Assembly: GCF_005886875.1 (NCBI RefSeq) | Contig: NZ_PNBY01000015.1 | Span: 1 to 64,000, forward strand | Direction of reading: 5' to 3' | DNA: 64,000 nt | DNA from: Pseudoalteromonas aurantia | GTDB lineage: Bacteria > Pseudomonadota > Gammaproteobacteria > Enterobacterales > Alteromonadaceae | Position numbers and translations under genes: made by a program | The notes under the pieces: model-generated | Databases searched by the model: none | Seen by the model: only the letters and a program-made list of their open reading frames with translations | What the model was told of the DNA's origin: nothing | In this document: piece by piece, positions 53,055-62,671 of the stretch | Layout of the letters: every line of letters starts with the position of its first letter | Position numbering within the stretch: position 1 is the stretch's first letter

Positions 53055-54659
53055 GTGAATGTACTCGCATTAGTTCTTGTTTTATTGGGTGCCTTAGGTC
53101 TATGTGTATCACTTAAGCCTGCGATTAAACTGTGCCAAATTTCACCACGTTTGGGTTGGCGTGTCCTGTTAATTTTAATTCTTTTCTTTGTAATTGGTTA
53201 CGTTGCTTTTGCTACCTATCTGCTCGATAAAAACGTGGATAACATGCTTGATTTAGGTGTGTCGCTCATTCTATTTTTTGGCGCTGTATTTGTTATTATT
53301 ATTATTAATATGAGTAAAGATAGCTTGGTTGAGCTTTCTCAAGTTGTTGAAAAAGAGCGTTTTAATGCGCATCATGACTTTTTAACTCAGCTCGAAAATC
53401 GCCAGCAATGCATGGCAAAAATCTCGGCATTACAAAATTCAAATACCGATTTTTCAGTTATGTTGATTGATTTAAATAATTTTAAGCAGATGAATGATGC
53501 TATTGGACATTTGTTTGGTGATAAAATTTTAATTCATTTGGCAGAACGGTTTTCGCGTGCGCTTTTACCACATAACAGTTTGTATCGAATGGGAGGTGAT
53601 GAATTTATTATCGTTATAAACGGCAACCGAGAAAGCGATATTTATGGGCAAAATAATGCACTGCTGAGTGAGCTCCATACACCTTTAGTAGTTGATGAAC
53701 TTAGCGTAGACATTCATTACAGTGCGGGTACGAGTATTTATAACTGTGAGGAGCCAAAAGATGCCATTGACCTTCTCAAACAAGCCGATATTGCCATGTA
53801 CAGTGCCAAACGTACCAAACAAAGCTTAGTTATTTTTGATGAGTATTTACATCAAGATTCAGACGAAGAATTTCATTTAATTAGCCGATTGAAAACCGCG
53901 TTAAATGGTGGGGAACTGACGGTTTATTATCAACCAATTGTGTGTGCACAGTCAGGAGAAATCCATGGCGCAGAAGCGTTATTGAGGTGGCCGCAGAAAG
54001 ATGGTTCAGTGATCATGCCAGAGAGTTTTATCGGCATTGCAGAGAACAATAATATGATCCGTCAGGTGAGTTTATTTGTGATCAATCGGGTGTTTCAAGA
54101 TTTACCTCGATTGCTGCTAGCTGACCCTTGCTTGATTGTGCACGTGAATTTATCAAGCCAAGATTTCTTAGGAAAAGATTTAATCAGGTTACTCGCCTCT
54201 CATGTTAACAATGCACAAGTAGATGCACGCCATGTTATGTTCGAGCTAACAGAAAGCATGATGATGACTGATTTAGCACAGGCACATGACTTGGTGGAAA
54301 CGTTAATAGAAATGGGTTTTGCAGTCAGTATTGACGATTTTGGTACGGGCTTTTCCTCATTTTCACTACTTAAAGAATTGTCGATAGCGCAAATCAAAAT
54401 AGACCGATCATTTATCGATGAGTGTATTAGCAACGAAAAAGATCGCGTTATTGTGGAAACCGCTGTGTTTTTAGCTAAAAGGTTAGGGTGTAGTGTTGTA
54501 GCAGAAGGAGTCGATAGTGATCGGGTGATAGAGTATTTAAATTCTCTTAACTGTGATTATTTCCAAGGATTTAAAATAAGCGAGGCGTTACCCTTAACGG
54601 CATGTATTAATTGGATAGAGTCTTCTGGTATGGTTAAAACTGTACTTCGCAAATATTAA
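53055..54659 (+). CDS. Membrane GGDEF-EAL cyclic di-GMP protein
   Basis: The 534-residue protein starts with three membrane segments within about 1-90, followed by a GGDEF domain (LYRMGGDEF, no RxxD inhibitory site) and an EAL domain (AEALLRW, NLSSQDF, ELTESM, DDFGTGFSS, KIDRSF, AEGVDS). The EAL residues are mostly intact, though the final AEGVE Glu is Asp. It may act as a phosphodiesterase, a cyclase or both. The start is GTG at 53055 with AGG upstream. It is flanked on both sides by decayed small genes. Confidence 0.92.
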   Translation: MNVLALVLVLLGALGLCVSLKPAIKLCQISPRLGWRVLLILILFFVIGYVAFATYLLDKNVDNMLDLGVSLILFFGAVFVIIIINMSKDSLVELSQVVEKERFNAHHDFLTQLENRQQCMAKISALQNSNTDFSVMLIDLNNFKQMNDAIGHLFGDKILIHLAERFSRALLPHNSLYRMGGDEFIIVINGNRESDIYGQNNALLSELHTPLVVDELSVDIHYSAGTSIYNCEEPKDAIDLLKQADIAMYSAKRTKQSLVIFDEYLHQDSDEEFHLISRLKTALNGGELTVYYQPIVCAQSGEIHGAEALLRWPQKDGSVIMPESFIGIAENNNMIRQVSLFVINRVFQDLPRLLLADPCLIVHVNLSSQDFLGKDLIRLLASHVNNAQVDARHVMFELTESMMMTDLAQAHDLVETLIEMGFAVSIDDFGTGFSSFSLLKELSIAQIKIDRSFIDECISNEKDRVIVETAVFLAKRLGCSVVAEGVDSDRVIEYLNSLNCDYFQGFKISEALPLTACINWIESSGMVKTVLRKY

Positions 54660-54896
54660 AGTGAGTGGGAAGGGGGCTTTATCAGAACAAGGCAAGAGAC
54701 TCAGTTATGGTGTCTTTCTGTCACTCGTGTCAAGCAAACCTAGCCTTGTCTAACAATGTCTCATGGCCCGCCTTGATCTAATGGAGTTAACGTAAAACAC
54801 AGTCAATACTGCTGTCACTCGTATTATTGTGATCATATGTTAAAGTGAATATTACATCCTCAGGTCTTATTCAATATGAGTATAAGATGAGAGCAC
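54660..54896. other. Intergenic region after the GGDEF-EAL gene
   Basis: No gene or strong hairpin was recognised between the GGDEF-EAL stop codon and the decayed frame at 54897. Confidence 0.4.
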
Positions 54897-55055
54897 ATGA
54901 ATGTGTGGTTCAGTGAAGCCGAGTTGGCGCATAAATAAAAGCATCTAATGTAAACATCAACCCGATGACACCGAGTGAAAGAGCGCGCTATGCACTTGTC
55001 GAAAATGCGGCTGCAGAGCGACGCGCGTAGTCACAACGAAAAACTAAAACCATGA
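54897..55055 (+). pseudogene. Frameshifted small gene, family unknown
   Basis: An ATG preceded by GAGAG begins MNVWFSEAELAHK and stops at TAA 54936. The next frame then reads VNINPMTPSERARYALVENA and AAAERRA before TAG at 55028. The first frame resumes as RSHNEKLKP and ends at TGA 55053. Read together these pieces look like one protein of about 52 residues broken by a stop and two frameshifts. I do not recognise the family. Confidence 0.5.
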
Positions 55056-55119
55056 ATGCATCATACACCTCTCAATATTTATGGCGGTGTATATACACAT
55101 ACTTTTTAAGACTTTGTCG

Positions 55120-56091
55120 CTAAAAGCGTGGTATGGCGGTAGGGGCTTTAAAGCCATACATGCTTGAAAAGTTGGGAATGTTATTTTCCCATATAGGGGT
55201 ATCTTTTCCAATGTATTCTCTTATGGCGTCAAAGAATAACCGTGTTCTTACGGGTAAGTCTCTGTGTGGGTATACGGCATACATGGCACTGTAATCCATA
55301 AGTTTTACATCGGTTAGAAAAGGGATCAATTCTCCGCGTTTAACCTCTTGGTCGACTAAAAATGCAGGCACGACACAAAAAGCCGTATCTGAAAGTACTT
55401 TAAGGAGGATGAGCTCTCCATCGTTTGAGCGGAATACACTTTTAATGGGCACTTCTTGGGTGATGCCACTGGTATTGAAGTAACTTACCCCATTAAAGCG
55501 CAAGCCATCACTGGCATACGTTGCTGCCGGCATGTTAGTGAGTTCATCAATTGACTTAGGTGTGCCATAGGTGGCCAAAAATTGCGGAGTGGCAAGCATA
55601 AGTAATCTATTTCTCGCGATTTTTCGTGCAATTAAAGAGGAGTCTTTTGGTTCGCCAACACGAAAGGCCAAATCAAACCCTTCACCCACAATGTCGACCA
55701 GTCGATCTTCTAAGCGCAGCTCAACTTCCACTTGTGGGAAGCGCTTTTGGAATTCATTTATAACGGGCTGCACATAGCGGCGCCCAACAATGGTGGAGCT
55801 GGTAATACGCAGTAACCCCTTGGGCTCTGTGTGGTAGTTCTCAGCTAACAATTGAGTTTCACTCAGTAATTTACGTAATTCTTGTGCTTTTTTTACCATT
55901 TCTGCACCCGCGGCGGTGAGTGAAAATGAGCGGGTTGTTCTGTTAAGTAGGCGTACGCTCAGTTCATCCTCCAGTCTACCAATTTGTTTTGATATCACTG
56001 ATCGGTCAATATTTCTGATTTGAGCCGCTTTGGCAAATGATCCGCGTTCCACGACATCTAAAAACATAAGTAAACGGGTACTAATATCCAT
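55120..56091 (-). CDS. LysR family regulator divergent from the RND pump
   Basis: The 323-residue protein has the LysR winged helix (FLDVVERGSFAKAAQIRNID, SVISKQIGRLEDEL, RLLNRTTRSFSLT) and a type 2 periplasmic-binding effector domain (STIVGRRYVQPVINEFQ, GFDLAFRVGE). It resembles the group with AaeR/DsdC-like effector domains. It is divergently placed 118 bases from the efflux operon, the usual position for a regulator of that operon. Its ligand is unknown. Confidence 0.9.
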   Translation of the reverse strand: MDISTRLLMFLDVVERGSFAKAAQIRNIDRSVISKQIGRLEDELSVRLLNRTTRSFSLTAAGAEMVKKAQELRKLLSETQLLAENYHTEPKGLLRITSSTIVGRRYVQPVINEFQKRFPQVEVELRLEDRLVDIVGEGFDLAFRVGEPKDSSLIARKIARNRLLMLATPQFLATYGTPKSIDELTNMPAATYASDGLRFNGVSYFNTSGITQEVPIKSVFRSNDGELILLKVLSDTAFCVVPAFLVDQEVKRGELIPFLTDVKLMDYSAMYAVYPHRDLPVRTRLFFDAIREYIGKDTPIWENNIPNFSSMYGFKAPTAIPRF

Positions 56092-56209
56092 TCTTTTCTC
56101 TATATAATGTTATTGGTGTTATTTTGGCACTAATGAATTTAAAAATCGATGCTTTTTTGTCTCTTATCTCATAGTTACACTGTACCGTATTATGAGAAAG
56201 GGGTCCAAA

Positions 56210-57397
56210 ATGAAAAAACCATTTATCGTTCTATCAATTTTAGCAGGGTTAGCTTACCTCTCAGGTTGTACAGAGTTGCAAGCGCAAGGTGAACAACCTG
56301 CAGTGCAAGCTTTTAAGCAGCCCATTGACGTTGCACAAGTTCAGAGCTACCCAGTGCAATCATGGTTTACCTATACCAGCCGGTTAGAAGCTGTAGAAAC
56401 AGTACACTTACGTCCTAGGGTTTCGGGTGTTGTTGAGTCATTAAACTTTAAAGAAGGCCAGCAGGTAAATGCGGGAGATACTCTGTTTATTTTGGATCAA
56501 CGACCTTTTAAAGCAAAAGTATCAGAGCTTACTGCTCAATTAGCTAGTGCGAATGCCGCACTAGCGCAAGCTAAAAATGCGTCTAAGCGAGCAGAACGTT
56601 TATCGAATAGCGATTCGATAGCACAAGAGCAACTCGAAAGTCGCCGTTCAGTATTAGCACAACGTCGAGCTGATGTATTAGCAATGCAAGCAAAATTAGA
56701 TGCCGCGCAACTTGATTTAAACTTTACAGAGGTTAAAGCACCGATTAATGGCATTGTTTCACGTGCGCAGATCACGGCCGGAAACACCGTTCAAGCAGGA
56801 CAAAGTGAATTAACTAAAATTGTCTCTGACTCTCATCTATACGCTTACTTTGATATTAACGAGCGCACGTGGCAGCGTAAGTTTTCTGATCTTCGTGGCG
56901 ATAAAAAGACGCAAGTACTAATGCAGCTCACTGGCCAGTCCACGTTTTCATATCAAGGAGCTATCGACTTTATAGACAACACCATTAATGCTCAGACAGG
57001 TACACTCAGAGTGCGTGCCGTATTTGATGCTGAAAATAGCTTAAAACCTGGCGCATTTACTCGTATTCGTCTCGCTTCTAGTGAGGCTAAGCCGCAAATT
57101 TTAATTCCTGAAAAGTCAATTGGTACAGATCTTAAAAATAGGTTTGTATTGGTCACTGATGAGCATGATATTTTGCAGTATAGGCTAGTGACGTTGGGCG
57201 AACGCTATGGCTCATTGCGAAGTGTTGTATCTGGTTTATCGGTTGGCGACAAAGTAGCCGTTAATGGGCCTGCTAGGGTTGGACCTGGGATGCCGATTGC
57301 ACCTAAAATGGTTGAAATAGATACACAAGGGCAGTTGTTAGTACTTGATACAACAAAATATACGGTCCCTGTGATCACAATGCAGCAAGGTGAATAG
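56210..57397 (+). CDS. RND efflux periplasmic adaptor lipoprotein
   Basis: The 395-residue protein has a lipobox (L-S-G-C20), a barrel-sandwich (VHLRPRVSGVVESLNFKEGQ), a coiled-coil hairpin (about 95-165) and beta-barrel and membrane-proximal domains, as in MexE/AcrA. It links the inner-membrane pump to an outer-membrane channel. The ATG at 56210 has AAAGGGG upstream; an earlier ATG at 56192 has none. The pump gene starts one base after its stop codon. No outer-membrane channel gene is in the operon. Confidence 0.93.
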   Translation: MKKPFIVLSILAGLAYLSGCTELQAQGEQPAVQAFKQPIDVAQVQSYPVQSWFTYTSRLEAVETVHLRPRVSGVVESLNFKEGQQVNAGDTLFILDQRPFKAKVSELTAQLASANAALAQAKNASKRAERLSNSDSIAQEQLESRRSVLAQRRADVLAMQAKLDAAQLDLNFTEVKAPINGIVSRAQITAGNTVQAGQSELTKIVSDSHLYAYFDINERTWQRKFSDLRGDKKTQVLMQLTGQSTFSYQGAIDFIDNTINAQTGTLRVRAVFDAENSLKPGAFTRIRLASSEAKPQILIPEKSIGTDLKNRFVLVTDEHDILQYRLVTLGERYGSLRSVVSGLSVGDKVAVNGPARVGPGMPIAPKMVEIDTQGQLLVLDTTKYTVPVITMQQGE

Positions 57398-57398
57398 C

Positions 57399-60300
57399 AT
57401 GTCTTTTTCTCACTTTTTTATTAAACGGCCTATTTTTGCTGCCATGTTATCGTTGGTCATACTCATTGCAGGTGCAATCAGTTTGTTCCAACTCCCTGTG
57501 AGTGAATACCCTGAAGTTGTGCCTCCGACTGTTGTGGTTACGGCAAATTATCCGGGTGCAAACCCTAAGGTTATTGCTGAAACAGTGGCAACGCCATTAG
57601 AGCAAGAGATCAATGGCACAGAAAACATGCTTTATATGTTTTCACAGGCAACAAGTGACGGCCGTATGACATTGACGGTTACCTTTGCATTGGGAACAGA
57701 TCTTGATAGAGCGCAGGTTCAAGTACAGAACAGAATAAACAGTGCTTTACCTCGATTACCGCAAGAAGTACAGCGACTGGGTGTGGTTGCTGAAAAAGCC
57801 TCGCCTGATTTAACAATGGTGGTGCATTTATTTTCACCGGAAAATACGCATGATACGGCTTACTTGTCGAATTATGCAGACTTGTATGTTAAAGACCAAA
57901 TAGCCCGTTTACCAGGGGTGGGCGATGTGCAGTTATTTGGTGGTGGTAAGTATGCCATGCGAGTATGGTTAAACCCAGATGCATTGGCGGCTAACCAATT
58001 GACTGCGATGGATGTTGTGTCTGCACTGCGTGTGCAAAATCAGCAAGTTGCAGCGGGTAGTTTAGGTGCGCAGCCATCAGCGAATGAGGCACAATTTCAA
58101 GTTCTATTAAATGTTAAAGGCCGATTAGGCAGTATTGAAGAATTTAATAAGGTCGTTATTAAAGTCGGTGATAATGGTGCGCTTATTCGTTTAAGAGATG
58201 TTGCGCGAGTAGAGCTTGGTCAAAATTCGTATGCATTGCGTGCCATGTTAAATGGCCAACCAGCACTCGCAATGCCAATTTTTCAAAGACCGGGCTCGAA
58301 TGCGATTGAATTATCTGATCAAGTGCGCGCAACGATGGCACGCTTAAGTGAGTCATTCCCCAGTGGTGTGGAATACGATATTGTTTATGATCCTACCGTA
58401 TTTGTGCGTGGCTCAATTGATGCCGTCATTACGACACTATTAGAAGCGGTGGTGTTAGTTGTATTGGTTGTGATTTTATTTTTACAAACATGGCGTGCAT
58501 CTATTATTCCTTTAATAGCCGTGCCGGTATCACTTGTAGGAACGTTTGCGGTCATGCAGTGGTTAGGTGTATCTATCAATACCTTGTCATTGTTTGGGTT
58601 AGTGTTAGCCATCGGTATTGTGGTAGATGATGCCATTGTGGTGGTGGAAAACGTTGAGCGTAATATTGCCAAAGGGTCTAGTCCGTTCGAAGCAACAAAA
58701 GTAGCGATGAATGAGGTCACCGGTCCAATTATTGCGATTGCGCTTGTGTTGTGTGCGGTGTTTATTCCTACCGCCTTTATTACAGGGCTATCAGGGCAGT
58801 TTTACAAGCAGTTTGCTTTAACAATTACCATTTCAACGATCATCTCTGCGATAAATTCATTGACATTATCCCCGGCATTGTCAGCCATGTTACTTAAACC
58901 ACATGGCAGTAAACCTGACTTTTTAACGCGTATCTTGAACAAACTCTTTGGCAAATGGCTATTTGAACCGTTTAACCGGTTTTTTGATAAAAGCAGTGCA
59001 GGCTATGAGAAGTTTGTCAAAAAGCTGATCAGAATGTCGTTAGTCATTGGGGTGGTATATGTGGCGTTACTGGGTTCAACCGTTAAGTTATTTGATATGG
59101 TGCCAGGTGGTTTTATTCCAGCTCAAGACAAACAGTACCTCGTTGCTATTGCGCAATTGCCTGATGCAGCCAGTTTAGATAGGACTGAAAATGTGGTTAA
59201 GCAGATGGAACAAATTGCGCTGCAGGTGCCTGGTGTGGCAAATACAGTGTCATTTCCTGGATTATCAGTCAATGGTTTCACTAATAGTCCCAATGCCGGT
59301 ATTGTCTTTACGCCTCTCGCGCCTTTTGAAGAGCGCACTGATCCGAATCAATCTGCTATGGCGATTGCGATGGAGTTAAATAAGCGGTTTACTGCGATAG
59401 ATGAAGCGTTTGTTGCCGTGTTTCCACCTCCGCCTATTCAGGGGTTAGGAACAACCGGAGGTTTTAAAGTACAAATACAAGACCGTGATAATAAGGGATT
59501 TGAGGCGCTATTTGCTGCATTAAACACGGTGACGAATGAAGCGAGAAAAGATCCAGCGCTTACGGGGCTATTTTCAAGCTTTAGAATCCAAGTACCACAA
59601 ATGGATATCGATATTGACCGTGAGCAGGCATTAATTCAAGGGATCCCTTTATCTGAAGTCTTTGATGCGCTGCAAGTATATATGGGGTCGTTATACGTTA
59701 ATGACTTTAATATGTTTGGTAGAACGTATCAGGTAACTGCTCAGGCTGAAGCTGAGCACCGTCTTGACCCTAAACAAATCTTAAATTTAAGAGTACGCAA
59801 TGGGCATGGTGATATGGTACCACTTGGTTCTGTATTGACCGTAACACCGACGACGGGACCTGATAGGGTTATGCATTATAACGGCTATCCAAGCGCTGAA
59901 CTAAACGGCAGCCCAGCTGCGGGGTATAGCTCAGACCAAGCTCAGCAAGCGATGGAACGTATTTTAGCGAAGCACCTTCCAACAGGTATGGGATTTGAAT
60001 GGACAGATGTTACTTATCAGCAAATATTAGCCGGTAATACCATGATGTATATATTCCCATTGGTTGTGTTGTTGGTGTTTATGGTGTTAGCCGCCCAATA
60101 TGAAAGTTTACGTTTGCCATTGGCGATCATTCTGATTGTACCTATGACAATATTTTCAGCATTATTAGGCGTATGGTGGGTCGGTGGAGACAATAATATT
60201 TTTACTCAAATAGCCTTAATTGTACTAGTGGCATTAGCGTGTAAAAATGCAATCTTAATGGTGGAATTCGCTAAAGAGCAACATGATGACGGGCAAAGTC

Positions 60301-60539
60301 ATCTGTCGGCCATTATTGAGGCATGTCGATTACGATTACGGCCTATTTTGATGACGTCGATTTCATTTACTGCGGGTGTGATCCCATTAGTGATGGCATC
60401 AGGGGCGGGCGCAGAAATGCGTCATGCAATGGGGATTGCTGTGTTTTTTGGTATGATTGGCGTGACGGTATTTGGGTTATTATTTACGCCGGTATTTTAT
60501 ATGCTGGTGAATCGTAAAAGTGTCAAGAAGGCAGATTAG
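57399..60539 (+). CDS. RND multidrug efflux transporter (HAE1 family)
   Basis: The 1046-residue protein begins MSFSHFFIKRPIFAAMLSLV and has the 12-helix RND layout with two large periplasmic loops. It matches the AcrB/MexF group: PVSEYPEVVPPTVVV, GLVLAIGIVVDDAIVVVENV with the proton-relay Asp pair, GGFIPAQDKQYL and LACKNAILMVEFAKE with the relay Lys. The ATG at 57399 has AAGGTGA upstream. The substrates are unknown; the MexF-like sequence suggests aromatic drugs or toxic metabolites. Confidence 0.95.
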   Translation: MSFSHFFIKRPIFAAMLSLVILIAGAISLFQLPVSEYPEVVPPTVVVTANYPGANPKVIAETVATPLEQEINGTENMLYMFSQATSDGRMTLTVTFALGTDLDRAQVQVQNRINSALPRLPQEVQRLGVVAEKASPDLTMVVHLFSPENTHDTAYLSNYADLYVKDQIARLPGVGDVQLFGGGKYAMRVWLNPDALAANQLTAMDVVSALRVQNQQVAAGSLGAQPSANEAQFQVLLNVKGRLGSIEEFNKVVIKVGDNGALIRLRDVARVELGQNSYALRAMLNGQPALAMPIFQRPGSNAIELSDQVRATMARLSESFPSGVEYDIVYDPTVFVRGSIDAVITTLLEAVVLVVLVVILFLQTWRASIIPLIAVPVSLVGTFAVMQWLGVSINTLSLFGLVLAIGIVVDDAIVVVENVERNIAKGSSPFEATKVAMNEVTGPIIAIALVLCAVFIPTAFITGLSGQFYKQFALTITISTIISAINSLTLSPALSAMLLKPHGSKPDFLTRILNKLFGKWLFEPFNRFFDKSSAGYEKFVKKLIRMSLVIGVVYVALLGSTVKLFDMVPGGFIPAQDKQYLVAIAQLPDAASLDRTENVVKQMEQIALQVPGVANTVSFPGLSVNGFTNSPNAGIVFTPLAPFEERTDPNQSAMAIAMELNKRFTAIDEAFVAVFPPPPIQGLGTTGGFKVQIQDRDNKGFEALFAALNTVTNEARKDPALTGLFSSFRIQVPQMDIDIDREQALIQGIPLSEVFDALQVYMGSLYVNDFNMFGRTYQVTAQAEAEHRLDPKQILNLRVRNGHGDMVPLGSVLTVTPTTGPDRVMHYNGYPSAELNGSPAAGYSSDQAQQAMERILAKHLPTGMGFEWTDVTYQQILAGNTMMYIFPLVVLLVFMVLAAQYESLRLPLAIILIVPMTIFSALLGVWWVGGDNNIFTQIALIVLVALACKNAILMVEFAKEQHDDGQSHLSAIIEACRLRLRPILMTSISFTAGVIPLVMASGAGAEMRHAMGIAVFFGMIGVTVFGLLFTPVFYMLVNRKSVKKAD

Positions 60540-60682
60540 ACTATTTAGATTTGTAACAGTAAGTGAACTTTTGGTTGTAGCAATCTTGATTGAATGTTCT
60601 AATAATTAACATAGTGCAGGTTATGTTACCTTAGGCAGGGATGCCCTAAACTATCGAATAACACGTAAAAGTTGAGAGAATT

Positions 60683-61681
60683 ATGGTTGAATTACCACAT
60701 GAGATGAAAGCTGTTTTGTTAACAGAAGTAGGTGTCGATTTTAAATTGATTGATGCTTGCATCCCTGTTCCAAAACTTTCGGATCAAGAGGTACTTGTTA
60801 AAATCGAGTACGTTGGTTTGACAGGGTTAGACGCCAAATTTGTTCAACAAGGGACCCCATGCTGGCAATACCCAAGAGTGTTTGGTTTAGATGCGGTGGG
60901 TGTTGTGGTTGCCGGCCCAAAAGGGGGCCACCCAGAAGTTGGGGCGCGAGTTATGTGGCACAATGATATTGCCAGCGAAGGGGTGCTTAGTGAATATGTG
61001 AAGGTTCCCAATTTTGCACTCACTGTGCTACCCGCTGATATAAACCCTGCGTTGGCTGCCAGCTTGCCTACTCCAGGGATGACCGCGCTCATTGCATTGT
61101 ATAAATTGCAATTGGAGGAAGGTGATACCATTTTTATTGAGTCAGGCAATACCTGTGTGGGTCAGTTAGCAGTACAAATGGCTTATCAGCAAGGACTCAC
61201 AGTGATCACCAGTTCACCGAAACAATGCACAACTGCACTAAAAAAATTAGGCGCTGAGCTGGTTCTGGATGAAAATGAAACGGATATTGGGCAAAAAATA
61301 CAAAAGCATTTTGGGTACGATACAGTGCATGGTGTGATTGATATGTCAGGCAAGTATACGAATAAGCTGTTAGAGTTTCTTCAGTTTTGTGGGCGGATCA
61401 GTTGCGTTTCTGGTTTAGCGACACTTGATGAAACTTTGTTATTTAAAAAGGCACCTAATATTGGCATCGTTTCTTTGCCGGGTGCTTGGCTTGCAAAAAG
61501 TATTTGCGCACAACAACGTATGTCTTTTCTGGGAAACGTCCTAACGGATTATTTACAGCAAGAGCAGTTATGTTTATCAGAGAAAGAGGTAATTGCTTTT
61601 GATGCCGTGAGTATATATGACGCATTAATAGCACGCATTAACGGCAACAGTCACTTCTATCAGGTTGTTAAGGTTGCTTAA
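60683..61681 (+). CDS. Zinc-free MDR family oxidoreductase (quinone reductase-like)
   Basis: The 332-residue protein has the GroES-like domain (VLVKIEYVGLTGLDAKFVQQ, FGLDAVGVVVAGP, VGARVMWHND) and a Rossmann domain (DTIFIESGNTCVGQLAVQMA). The structural and catalytic zinc cysteines of alcohol dehydrogenases are absent, as in NADPH-quinone reductase and enoyl reductase-like members. The substrate is unknown. It is a single gene after the RND operon. Confidence 0.88.
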   Translation: MVELPHEMKAVLLTEVGVDFKLIDACIPVPKLSDQEVLVKIEYVGLTGLDAKFVQQGTPCWQYPRVFGLDAVGVVVAGPKGGHPEVGARVMWHNDIASEGVLSEYVKVPNFALTVLPADINPALAASLPTPGMTALIALYKLQLEEGDTIFIESGNTCVGQLAVQMAYQQGLTVITSSPKQCTTALKKLGAELVLDENETDIGQKIQKHFGYDTVHGVIDMSGKYTNKLLEFLQFCGRISCVSGLATLDETLLFKKAPNIGIVSLPGAWLAKSICAQQRMSFLGNVLTDYLQQEQLCLSEKEVIAFDAVSIYDALIARINGNSHFYQVVKVA

Positions 61682-61689
61682 TTTATAGT

Positions 61690-61720
61690 AAAAACGGGCA
61701 ACAGCGATTTGTGCGTTTTT
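61690..61720 (+). terminator. Probable terminator after the MDR oxidoreductase gene
   Basis: AAAAACG pairs with CGTTTTT around an inner G/C-containing loop and ends in a T-run. A second hairpin, AAAACAC-GGCCAA-GTGTTTT (61731-61750), follows it. Confidence 0.6.
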
Positions 61721-62000
61721 ATTTATGACCAAAACACGGCCAAGTGTTTTAATCCCTTCAGAAAGCTCGCCTACACCTGTAATATTTACTAGTGCATCAC
61801 TGACACATTTATACAATCATCTTTACAAATTCTCACATATATTATGCTTAAATTCTTATAAAATACCCATTACTGGAATATGTTACGACTTATGCAATTT
61901 CATTGATGCCAAAATGGCATCAAGTATGTGCTTTATTGTATCTTCTTTAGCATGAGGTTTTTTCGTAACATAGCATTATTGAACATTGAGGATGTTACGT
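61721..62000. other. Upstream region of the MlaC-like gene with a perfect hairpin
   Basis: This stretch holds a perfect 9-bp hairpin, TTGATGCCA-AAA-TGGCATCAA (61903-61923), about 80 bases before the MlaC-like start. It could be an operator or attenuator. A minus-strand frame (61625-61816) with a TTG start was considered and not called. Confidence 0.45.
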
Positions 62001-62585
62001 ATGAACAAATTATTTGCTGCGCTTGTGTTATTATTTTCTACCTTTAGCTTTGCTACAGAAACCCCTTACCAATTGATTAATCAAGTTGGTGATAAGATGT
62101 TTACTGATATTAAGTTAGTGAATGCAGATGGTAAGGCAGACAGCAGTACGATGAAGAACATAGTACGTAGTCGGCTCATGCCTCATGTAGACGTTAAATT
62201 TGTCTCTTTTAAATTATTAGGTAAACACATTAAGGGTTTGAAACGTGCTCAAGCAGTGGAGTTTATCGATGCTGTGGATAGTTACTTAATTAGCACGTAT
62301 GCGGCTGCGTTACTGCAATATAAAGGGCAACAAGTCATTTTTGAAGAATTACCGGTAAGTAAAGACAGCGATTATGCCACGGTTAAAGTACTTATTAAGG
62401 AACAATCAGGCCCAGATATTGATATGCACTTTAAATTCAGACAGGGTAAAGATGGTGCTTGGAAAGTATATGACATGGTAGCTGAAGGTATTTCGTTATT
62501 AAGTGCCAAGCAAAAAGAAATTACGGGCCGTATTTCCCAGGTAGGTCTCGCCACCGTAACAGATGAGTTAAAAGGTAAAATGTAG
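62001..62585 (+). CDS. MlaC/Ttg2D family periplasmic lipid-binding protein, orphan
   Basis: The 194-residue protein has a signal peptide (about 1-18) and the MlaC fold pattern: an N-terminal helix region (PYQLINQVGDKMFTDIKLVN), VRSRLMPHVDVKFVSFKLLG, and strands ending in VYDMVAEGISLLSAKQKEI. MlaC carries phospholipid between outer and inner membranes. The usual partners mlaF, mlaE, mlaD and mlaB are not adjacent, so it is a second or orphan copy. The ATG at 62001 follows GAGG by nine bases. Confidence 0.85.
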   Translation: MNKLFAALVLLFSTFSFATETPYQLINQVGDKMFTDIKLVNADGKADSSTMKNIVRSRLMPHVDVKFVSFKLLGKHIKGLKRAQAVEFIDAVDSYLISTYAAALLQYKGQQVIFEELPVSKDSDYATVKVLIKEQSGPDIDMHFKFRQGKDGAWKVYDMVAEGISLLSAKQKEITGRISQVGLATVTDELKGKM

Positions 62586-62618
62586 ATATAGTTAACTTTC
62601 TGACTTAAAGTTAATTGT

Positions 62619-62650
62619 AAAGAGCAATCATAATGATGATTGCTCTTTTT
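62619..62650 (+). terminator. Intrinsic terminator after the MlaC-like gene
   Basis: AAAGAGCAATCAT pairs perfectly with ATGATTGCTCTTT over AATG, followed by T residues. It also gives a T-run for the convergent lipoprotein gene. Confidence 0.88.
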
Positions 62651-62671
62651 TAATGTCTAAATGGTAGCGCG

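Noticed and set aside
61625-61816. Minus-strand frame of 63 codons upstream of the MlaC-like gene
   Set aside because: It would start with TTG without a ribosome site and overlaps the end of the MDR oxidoreductase gene; part of its sequence is only the shadow of that gene.
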